Shown here: positions 28,286 through 34,565 of the stretch, piece by piece
Position numbering within the stretch: position 1 is the stretch's first letter
Layout: each line of letters starts with the position of its first letter
Assembly: GCF_900182705.1 (NCBI RefSeq)
Contig: NZ_FXTP01000005.1
Location: 1 to 64,000, forward strand
Length of the DNA: 64,000 nucleotides
Source of the DNA: Gracilimonas mengyeensis
GTDB taxonomy: Bacteria > Bacteroidota > Rhodothermia > Balneolales > Balneolaceae
Direction: 5' to 3'
Translations under genes and position numbers: made by a program
The notes under the pieces: model-generated
The model's input: only the letters and a program-made list of their open reading frames with translations
Told to the model about the DNA's origin: nothing
The model's database searches: none

Positions 28286-30421
28286 GGGACAATTCCTCTA
28301 AGGTGCGATTAAAACTCCAAATTGATCTCGCAGGTAGACCAGGTTGTAGTTCTTTCAATTCCTCTAAGGTTCGATTAAAACCTGAACAAGCAAAATGTAT
28401 TAGAAGTAGATACAAGCTTTCAATTCCTCTAAGGTTCGATTAAAACCGCCCTTGTAGGGGATGATATAGGCAAAGCCAAGGTCTTTCAATTCCTCTAAGG
28501 TTCGATTAAAACGATGATTCAAGCCGTTCAAAGCGGGCAATATATGCCTTTCAATTCCTCTAAGGTTCGATTAAAACCAATTGTTAACGGGCAACGAAGT
28601 GAGTTTCGGCAGGCTTTCAATTCCTCTAAGGTTCGATTAAAACTCCAGTCCAGGATTATAACGGAGAGGGTAAAGCCCCTTTCAATTCCTCTAAGGTTCG
28701 ATTAAAACTAGCAGAAATGGGCTATCCTCAATTTTCAAAAATGAGCTTTCAATTCCTCTAAGGTTCGATTAAAACAAGGCGATTGTTCATTTGCGATTAG
28801 CTCATCAATCACTTTCAATTCCTCTAAGGTTCGATTAAAACCACAGGAAGATAAAAATATGTTGATTGGTTTAGCTGCTTTCAATTCCTCTAAGGTTCGA
28901 TTAAAACTCGCCAGTAACGTGCCTTTCTTCAATATGATTTAAGCTTTCAATTCCTCTAAGGTTCGATTAAAACACTCTATAATTGGCCTGTACTGCGTCA
29001 AACTGGTAACTTTCAATTCCTCTAAGGTTCGATTAAAACTTGAACTTCATTAATTTTTAAATCACTAAAAACTTTCTTTCAATTCCTCTAAGGTTCGATT
29101 AAAACAAGGATGCACCAAAGGCAATGTTTCTGCTAACGTGCTTTCAATTCCTCTAAGGTTCGATTAAAACCGGGCTTAATACCTGCTGCAATGTCTTTCA
29201 GTGTGTCTTTCAATTCCTCTAAGGTTCGATTAAAACTGTGAATAACACGAGAATGATGAATGTTAATAGATTCTTTCAATTCCTCTAAGGTTCGATTAAA
29301 ACTAGCAGAAATGGGCTATCCTCAATTTTCAAAAATGAGCTTTCAATTCCTCTAAGGTTCGATTAAAACGATTTACCCAAACTTCAGTAGGAATTTGTGT
29401 CAAACTTTCAATTCCTCTAAGGTTCGATTAAAACGAGGAAATGGCTACCTATCCGGCAAAGTGGAGCGTCTTTCAATTCCTCTAAGGTTCGATTAAAACG
29501 CTGTTTGCTGAGATATCATTGCCTTGGCTGTCTTTCTTTCAATTCCTCTAAGGTTCGATTAAAACTTACCCCGTTAAAAAAATATACAATGAATGATAAC
29601 CTTTCAATTCCTCTAAGGTTCGATTAAAACTTGAAGTACCTAAAGTGTTCATCCTGGTAGTTTTCCCTTTCAATTCCTCTAAGGTTCGATTAAAACCAGG
29701 CTATCACATAAACTTCATTTTTGATTTTTCCACTTTCAATTCCTCTAAGGTTCGATTAAAACCCGTGCATCGCAATATTACTGCCTTGGGCGATATTCTT
29801 TCAATTCCTCTAAGGTTCGATTAAAACGAAAAAATTTGGATGGACAGTCGGTGCGGTTATCGCTTTCAATTCCTCTAAGGTTCGATTAAAACGGGCTACT
29901 CGATGAATGTAAATGTAAGTGAGGTTATCTTTCAATTCCTCTAAGGTTCGATTAAAACCAGGATAAATATGGAGCAAATGATTCACCAACGATACTTTCA
30001 ATTCCTCTAAGGTTCGATTAAAACTATGATTAAGATTCCGACGTACAGCCCGAATAATCCCTTTCAATTCCTCTAAGGTTCGATTAAAACGAAAAGAAAA
30101 TGCGGCCGCAAACATCGATATTCCCCCTTTCAATTCCTCTGAGGTTCGATTAAAACCCGCCCGTCAATACCGGGCCACTCCCGGATATTTACTTTCAATT
30201 CCTCTGAGGTTCGATTAAAACGAAGCAGTGGAAGCCCGGTTCATCTTAGGATGATTCCTTTCAATTCCTCTGAGGTTCGATTAAAACATTGAAGGCGGAA
30301 AGGTTTGTGTCCCTGAATACCTACTTTCAATTCCTCTGAGGTTCGATTAAAACTAACAACTTCCTGACCCTTGAGCCTGAACCGGATTATTCTTTCAATT
30401 CCTCTGAGGTTCGATTAAAAC
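28286..30421 (-). CRISPR. CRISPR array 1 (33 repeats, 32 spacers)
   Basis: The repeat is 30 bases; in crRNA sense it begins GTTTTAATCG, has CCTTAGAGG in the middle and ends ATTGAAAG, the typical I-B-like 5' handle. Units are 65-67 bases with spacers of 35-37. The leftmost repeat (28286-28315) is degenerate, marking the old end; the right end next to the conserved leader is the new end. The five rightmost repeats (30127-30421) share one A to G change (plus strand CTCTGAGG), absent from the others. One spacer occurs twice (28709 and 29303) and two are shared with array 2. Confidence 0.99.
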
Positions 30422-30679
30422 ACGTTGGAAAATCAACGTCTGTTGGCTGTAAATACTATTTTTTTGGAAAAAATGATACTGTTCTGTCGTCTGGTGGAGA
30501 AACCGTAATATAGGCGCGGGGCTGACGATCGCCCAAAAAGGCCTCCATAACTCTTCTGACCTAGGTTTTTAAAATTGAGGCATATTTTCACCCAAACGAC
30601 TGCTCTAAACTTTCAGGGGCGACGAGTTTTTATTGAGTGATTGGTTCACTGAATCATTGAGTCAATTGGTCAATGAGTA
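30422..30679 (-). promoter_or_regulatory. Leader of array 1
   Basis: The leader touches the last repeat at 30421. It opens with a dyad ACGTTG-gaaaat-CAACGT (30422-30439). An ungapped 71-base comparison with the array 2 leader gives 44 identities by hand, including TAAATAC at offset 29, AAATG at offset 50 and TCGTCT at offset 66. On the minus strand TATTTA (30455-30450) is a candidate -10; the -35 (GTATCA) is weak. The outer part near 30633 holds TTGAGTGATTG-type repeat sequence next to cas2. Confidence 0.8.
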
Positions 30680-30943
30680 CTAAACAAAATTGTCTACGTC
30701 GTTTTTCTCTACGCCCAGTACTTCGCGGTTGCTCCAGCGCTTGCTACCTACGCAGTAGATGATGATGGAGTCTTCTTGTTTATTCATCAGTTCCGTGATC
30801 TTGTATTTTAACTCTTCGAGTTGGGCATCGGTGAGTTCACCTTCAAACACGGAATTCTGCACATGGTTCATATATTCGCGCACCAGCTTCAGCATTTTGG
30901 CTACGCGTTTCACGTTGACGTCGTATACGAGGATGTAGTACAT
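30680..30943 (-). CDS. cas2: CRISPR-associated endoribonuclease-like protein Cas2
   Basis: Cas2 forms the structural core of the Cas1-Cas2 integrase that inserts new spacers at the leader end. It is 87 aa, the normal size, with the ferredoxin-like start MYYILVYDVN and conserved Asp8 after beta1. The gene is last in the cas operon, 67 bases after cas1, and its stop is 259 bases from the last repeat of array 1, so the array leader directly abuts it. Note TTGAGTGATTG-type repeat sequence just past its stop. Confidence 0.95.
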   Translation of the reverse strand: MYYILVYDVNVKRVAKMLKLVREYMNHVQNSVFEGELTDAQLEELKYKITELMNKQEDSIIIYCVGSKRWSNREVLGVEKNDVDNFV

Positions 30944-31010
30944 ATGTATTCTTTTTAGTAGAAGACCTGTCTGGTTTTAAAAACCTGACAGGTCTATTAA
31001 TTCTATACAT

Positions 31011-32105
31011 TCACCACCAAGCCTTAAACGGCTCGTAGGCCTCAGCATCAGTGATGTGCTTTACCAGCTTGTAGCATTCCAGCCGAATGAGCCGCCGATA
31101 GGATACTTTGCGGTTCAGCTTGCGGTGCATGATGGTGGTTTGGAGTTTTTCTTCAAAAGCTTTCACAAAGGCCTTGCGTCCTTTTTTGCTTAAATGGCAG
31201 AAATTAAGGTCTTCTTCAAAATCAGAATGTTTGATGCGGCCTTGGTTCAGGCAGGTAAAAATCACGCGGTCTGCCAGCAGCGGTTTAAAGATCTCGGCTA
31301 AATCCAGGGCCAGCGAATAGCGGCGGTCGCCCGGTTCATGCAAAAAAGAAACGAGCGGCGATAATTGCGTGCGGTAGATTTCAGTAAGGCAAGTAGTGTA
31401 CACCATGGCATTGCCAAACGAAATGAGTGCATTTACGGCATTATCCGGTGGATTTTTGACACGTTTTTCAAAATCATACTTTTCTCCTAAAATAGTTGGA
31501 AAAGCCGCATAATAGCTTTGGCGGATGTTGCCTTCCAGTCCCATGAGTTGCTGAATATCTTCTGCCAGCGGCACTTCATCCATGTGCTTTTCAATCTTGG
31601 TGATATGCTCGGTCAAATCCCCGGCTCGTCCGTTATAATATTTCAAATTCCGGAGCATATTATATCCCGATCCCATCACCAACTGCAAAGCCAGCCGTAT
31701 ACGTTTTAGCCGACTTTTATAATGCTCTACCTGGTTCACCAATAAAAAACCACTCAGCAAATATTCCCGCGGATAGTAGCTGCCACTGTAATGGCCATAG
31801 TAATTGAACAGGTGCGCCGGAATGTTGTTTTTGGAAAGGAAGCGTAGCATCCGAGCATTGAAATTGATTTCACTGAATATCATCAGCGAGTCAACATCGT
31901 CGATGGGAATCACCCGCTTGTTTAGCGACTCAAAGTCTTTTTTAAATTCCCCGGCTTCGGTGATGAGCTCCCACTCGGTAAAACTCTTTTCTTCCACTTT
32001 GGTTGCTTCCAGCAATTCTTCCTCTTCTTTATAAGGCAAAAAGAACAGGGTATTTTGCTTTCGCATTAATTTTCCAGAGGTAAATATGTAGTAGGGGCGT
32101 TTCAT
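31011..32105 (-). CDS. cas1: CRISPR-associated integrase Cas1
   Basis: Cas1 is the metal-dependent integrase that joins prespacers to the leader-proximal repeat. At 364 aa it is slightly long, in line with subtype I-B Cas1. The metal/active residues are in place: Glu191 (LEGNIRQ), His256 (FLHEPGD) and Glu271 (DLAEIF). The N-terminal beta domain starts KRPYYIFTSG. The neighbours are cas2 downstream and a four-helix-bundle gene upstream, where cas4 would normally be adjacent. GC is visibly higher here (47-55% in two counted lines) than in cas3-cas7. Confidence 0.97.
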   Translation of the reverse strand: MKRPYYIFTSGKLMRKQNTLFFLPYKEEEELLEATKVEEKSFTEWELITEAGEFKKDFESLNKRVIPIDDVDSLMIFSEINFNARMLRFLSKNNIPAHLFNYYGHYSGSYYPREYLLSGFLLVNQVEHYKSRLKRIRLALQLVMGSGYNMLRNLKYYNGRAGDLTEHITKIEKHMDEVPLAEDIQQLMGLEGNIRQSYYAAFPTILGEKYDFEKRVKNPPDNAVNALISFGNAMVYTTCLTEIYRTQLSPLVSFLHEPGDRRYSLALDLAEIFKPLLADRVIFTCLNQGRIKHSDFEEDLNFCHLSKKGRKAFVKAFEEKLQTTIMHRKLNRKVSYRRLIRLECYKLVKHITDAEAYEPFKAWW

Positions 32106-32124
32106 GAATTGAGTGATTTAATGA

Positions 32125-32150
32125 TTGAGTGATTGAGTCAATGAATCAAT
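32125..32150 (+). repeat. 26-bp direct repeat, left copy, flanking the IVP gene
   Basis: The copy opens TTGAGTGATTGAG and ends AATGAATCAAT. It matches the copy at 32555-32580 at 24 of 26 positions. It lies between the cas1 start and the IVP stop. Related TTGAGTGATTG sequence occurs at 30633 beside cas2. Confidence 0.8.
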
Positions 32151-32153
32151 AGT

Positions 32154-32525
32154 TCAATGAGCCAATCCTTCGCCGGCGGTGTGCTTCGACTTTGCCACAA
32201 TAGCCAGGATTTCTTCTCCTTCCGACATTAAAGAATCAACAACTCTTTCCGCAGCCAGTTTTGCATCTTGGATCATTTCCAGCCAAAAAACCGTCTCATC
32301 AGCTTCCTCAACTACAATACATATTTTGGCATAAAACTCTTTTGCCGACCGTCCCCTGCAGGCAGCCCGATAATTCGCTGCTACGGATGTCGCCGATTTT
32401 ATAATTTGATAACTGATCACATTTGCTTCCCTGCTCTTAGGCAATTTCCGAGATAACTCTATGACAGCTAAAGCAAATGCCTTGGTTCTTTTTTGCATCT
32501 TTTGGGCCAAATCAAGCTTATTCAT
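32154..32525 (-). CDS. Four-helix-bundle protein (23S rRNA intervening-sequence type, S23)
   Basis: A 123-aa all-helical protein of the S23/IVP family, with FALAVIELSRKLPKSREANV, QIIKSATSVAANYRAACRGR and the VEEADETVFWLEM core that typify it. Members are found in 23S rRNA intervening sequences and as free cassettes; the fold is shared with the Avd accessory protein of diversity-generating retroelements, but no reverse transcriptase or template repeat is near. It sits between cas4 and cas1, bracketed by 26-bp direct repeats, as if inserted. A role in adaptation is not shown. Start ATG 32525. Confidence 0.85.
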   Translation of the reverse strand: MNKLDLAQKMQKRTKAFALAVIELSRKLPKSREANVISYQIIKSATSVAANYRAACRGRSAKEFYAKICIVVEEADETVFWLEMIQDAKLAAERVVDSLMSEGEEILAIVAKSKHTAGEGLAH

Positions 32526-32554
32526 AGTTTTTTATTTAATGATAGGTTTTTTTA

Positions 32555-32587
32555 TTGAGTGATTGAATCAATGAGTCAATCACTCAA
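32555..32587 (+). repeat. 26-bp direct repeat, right copy, with a 12-bp inverted repeat
   Basis: The second copy runs 32555-32580. It extends into a perfect inverted repeat with arms TTGAGTGATTGA (32555-32566) and TCAATCACTCAA (32576-32587) around a 9-base loop. It lies between the cas4 stop and the IVP start. Confidence 0.85.
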
Positions 32588-32590
32588 TTC

Positions 32591-33148
32591 TCAGCTATAA
32601 CACAGCTCATTATAAGAGCAGCTTTTGCAGATTTCCCACTCTACGGTTTTGGGTGGTTTGTCGCGGTTTTTGATTTTTCGGATGTTAGGTAGAATTTTGT
32701 TTTCCAGCTCTTCGCGATCGGCTTTGGATAGCACAATCCGTTCCGTTTGGCGGAGTTTGGGATAATTCAGCTCACCGATATAACCCCGTTTTTCGGGTTG
32801 ATCCGGGTAGTTTTCCATTGATCCCTCATCGGCAATGTGCATGCCCTTTTGCTCCAGGTACCACATATAATACTTCAGCTGCCAGGTATGCGCCTTATCC
32901 ATGCTGGCCGATTTTTTTACTTCGTGAATGATCTTCTCCTCATGATCCATCCAATCCACCACGATCACCCCGTCGATGGACACTTCTTTCTTTTCACGCT
33001 TGTAGCTGGTTTCATGGATATGCTTGCCCAGGCGTACGGCATCACTTTCCTGCTCGCACTGTATGTTATGTGCAAAAAACCACAGCTTGCGGGCGCAGAT
33101 AAAATAGTAGGCCACTTCGGTTCCGGTGATGGGGGATGGTTGGTTCAT
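32591..33148 (-). CDS. cas4: CRISPR-associated exonuclease Cas4
   Basis: Cas4 is a RecB-like nuclease that trims prespacers and helps select the PAM before integration. The 185-aa protein keeps Cys18 (YFICARKLW) and Cys174, Cys177 and Cys183 (CKSCSYNELC) for the 4Fe-4S cluster, and the nuclease residues Asp65, Glu76 and Lys78 (HEVKK) with Gln90 (QLKYYMWYL). In most type I-B loci Cas4 precedes Cas1 directly; here an IVP gene separates them and a REP-associated transposase gene precedes Cas4. GC in a counted line is 53%. Confidence 0.95.
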   Translation of the reverse strand: MNQPSPITGTEVAYYFICARKLWFFAHNIQCEQESDAVRLGKHIHETSYKREKKEVSIDGVIVVDWMDHEEKIIHEVKKSASMDKAHTWQLKYYMWYLEQKGMHIADEGSMENYPDQPEKRGYIGELNYPKLRQTERIVLSKADREELENKILPNIRKIKNRDKPPKTVEWEICKSCSYNELCYS

Positions 33149-33160
33149 GGTTTTCCTTTA

Positions 33161-33195
33161 TAAACCTCCAAGGTTTCCAAAACCTTGGAGGTTTA
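33161..33195 (+). repeat. REP-like palindrome, class A, downstream of the transposase
   Basis: A 16-bp perfect inverted repeat with arms TAAACCTCCAAGGTTT (33161-33176) and AAACCTTGGAGGTTTA (33180-33195) and a CCA loop, between the RAYT stop and the cas4 start. Confidence 0.95.
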
Positions 33196-33203
33196 TATTT
33201 TGT

Positions 33204-33836
33204 TCAAGATTCAAATAAGGTGATTGATTTCCCAAAATTCATTTCACTGTGGATACCCTTAAAATTCTCCATAGTCCCAAACCACTGCATCGCTTCAGCT
33301 TTACTCACATTGGTTAATTTATCTAACACATATGCATTCCAGCTGCTGTATGGCCAATCGTTCAGGTTTTTAGTAAAACCGTGGTGGATGGGGTTGTTGT
33401 GGATATAGGCAATGAGTTGGGTGAAATATTGGTTGGAGTTGATGAGTTTGCGGTTGAAGTTTGGCATAAACAGGCTGCCTTTACGATTGTATTTTTTGTT
33501 GTAAGCTTTTGTATAAGCGTTAAAAAGATTGGAAAATTGTTGACTTACTAAACCTCCAAGGTTTTTGAAACCTTGGAGGTTTTCCCCTTCGGCTCCATTT
33601 TTCTTCTTTAAAAACTCTACTAAATGCTCCTCATTTTTCACCCGCACCATCAAATGCAAGTGATTCGGCATCAGGCAATACGCAAAAGTATCAACCACTG
33701 GGTAGACGTGATGCAAATATCTTTCCAAGAAATAATTATAGTTCTCCTCGCTGCGGAACAAGTTTTCATCGCCATTGGCGTGTGTCCAAATATGGTAGGT
33801 GTACCCCGGTTGTAATGGAATGCGTTTTTGTGGCAT
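33204..33836 (-). CDS. REP-associated tyrosine transposase (RAYT, IS200/Y1 family)
   Basis: A 210-aa single-strand HUH transposase. Catalytic His59 and His61 lie in MPNHLHLMV; a C-terminal helix with QYFTQLIAYIHNNP contains the candidate nucleophile Tyr137/Tyr144. RAYTs move or maintain REP palindromes, and here class A palindromes (TCCAAGG/CCTTGGA) flank the gene and one (33550-33582) lies inside it, adding the residues ENLQGFKNLGG (85-95) in frame. The gene splits cas3 and the 148-aa gene from cas4, cas1 and cas2. No terminal IS ends are visible. A Cas-type transposition role is not indicated. Confidence 0.93.
   Translation of the reverse strand: MPQKRIPLQPGYTYHIWTHANGDENLFRSEENYNYFLERYLHHVYPVVDTFAYCLMPNHLHLMVRVKNEEHLVEFLKKKNGAEGENLQGFKNLGGLVSQQFSNLFNAYTKAYNKKYNRKGSLFMPNFNRKLINSNQYFTQLIAYIHNNPIHHGFTKNLNDWPYSSWNAYVLDKLTNVSKAEAMQWFGTMENFKGIHSEMNFGKSITLFES
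33550..33582 (+). repeat. REP-like palindrome, class A, inside the RAYT coding sequence
   Basis: Arms AAACCTCCAAGGTTT (33550-33564) and AAACCTTGGAGGTTT (33568-33582) with a TTG loop, perfectly paired over 15 bp. It is read in frame within the transposase (residues about 85-95). Confidence 0.95.
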
Positions 33837-33865
33837 GGTTAAGAATTTATTTGTCGTTCTTTACC

Positions 33866-33898
33866 AACCCTTCCGGGGTTTGGAACCCTGGAAGGGTT
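33866..33898 (+). repeat. REP-like palindrome, class B, upstream of RAYT
   Basis: The left arm AACCCTTCC-GGGG-TTT pairs with the right arm ending CCTGGAAGGGTT, with mismatches against the intact class B copy at 34500-34532. It lies in the spacer between RAYT and the 148-aa gene. Confidence 0.8.
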
Positions 33899-33976
33899 CA
33901 TACAGGTTGAACTGTACTTGTATTAGTAAGAGCGCCGAAAACCCAATTCCTTACAAAAATTTTTTAGTCGTGGGCT

Positions 33977-34007
33977 AACCTCCAAGGTTTTTAAAACCTT
34001 GGAGGTT
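33977..34007 (+). repeat. REP-like palindrome, class A, upstream of RAYT
   Basis: Arms AACCTCCAAGGTTTT and AAAACCTTGGAGGTT pair perfectly over 15 bp with a one-base centre. It lies just past the stop of the 148-aa gene. Confidence 0.9.
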
Positions 34008-34024
34008 TAATGTATAAGCGATAA

Positions 34025-34471
34025 TCACACATCCCCTTCCCAAATTTTGAGGCATGGACAGTACTCCTTCAGTTTGCAGCCCGGGGCGTAGCCGGTGCAG
34101 AAATCGAATACAAACATGCCGGTATGTACCGGGGTGCATTCATGATCCAGCAAGCCCACCATCAGTTGATACTTTCTGTGCAGGGGTAGCTCATCAGGCA
34201 AATCCACATGAAAGCCCCAGGAGTTGAGCATGGCCGTAAAGGCATCGCATATTTTCTGAATCTCCTCCTCAGTGAGTTGGTCATGCGGGGGAAAGGCCGC
34301 TGCTTTCAGGCCGCAATGGTAACTTAACGTATGCTCGGCATCGCCGGAAAGCCACCGCTCAACTTCCCTGAAATGCTCTTCGAGCGAGTCAGACTCCAAC
34401 TCTTCTTCCGGAGAATTTACCCGGTGGGCAGCCTGGATGTCAGCCAGTAAGTGGGAGAGGTATAAGGGCAT
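34025..34471 (-). CDS. Cysteine-rich C-terminal hypothetical protein inside the cas operon
   Basis: A 148-aa cytoplasmic protein of unknown function. The N-terminal two-thirds are helical and acidic (PEEELESDSLEEHFREVERW). The middle has AFPPHDQLTEEEIQK, and the C-terminal 25 residues carry four cysteines in DFCTGYAPGCKLKEYCPC, spaced C-x6-C-x5-C-x-C, which could bind metal or an Fe-S cluster. It lies 94 bases after cas3 and is followed by REP palindromes and the RAYT gene. I do not recognise the family. Whether it is a cas accessory or an insertion companion cannot be told from sequence. Confidence 0.65.
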   Translation of the reverse strand: MPLYLSHLLADIQAAHRVNSPEEELESDSLEEHFREVERWLSGDAEHTLSYHCGLKAAAFPPHDQLTEEEIQKICDAFTAMLNSWGFHVDLPDELPLHRKYQLMVGLLDHECTPVHTGMFVFDFCTGYAPGCKLKEYCPCLKIWEGDV

Positions 34472-34499
34472 GGTTTAAAGAAATTATGATTTTGAAAGT

Positions 34500-34532
34500 A
34501 ACCCTTCCAGGGTTTGGAACCCTGGAAGGGTT
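34500..34532 (+). repeat. REP-like palindrome, class B, between cas3 and the 148-aa gene
   Basis: Arms AACCCTTCCAGGGTT (34500-34514) and AACCCTGGAAGGGTT (34518-34532) pair perfectly over 15 bp with loop TGG. Confidence 0.95.
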
Positions 34533-34565
34533 AGTCTTTGCGAGCAATTTTAGCTTGTGATTTTT

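Noticed and set aside
28514-30133. Protein-like frames with repeated FNRTLEELK in array 1 (e.g. 28735-28932, 29810-30133)
   Set aside because: These are translations of the CRISPR repeat, which is open in one minus-strand frame. No start signals or protein family fit; they are annotation artefacts.
32154-32525. Diversity-generating retroelement, since the four-helix protein resembles Avd
   Set aside because: No reverse transcriptase, template or variable repeat found within the window. The IVP/S23 interpretation is simpler.
33204-33836. CRISPR-associated transposon (CAST) idea from the transposase in the cas locus
   Set aside because: The transposase is a single-strand Y1/HUH RAYT, with no TnsB/C/D/Q or transposon ends. 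Cas3 and Cas1-Cas2-Cas4 are intact, so the system is a defence type.
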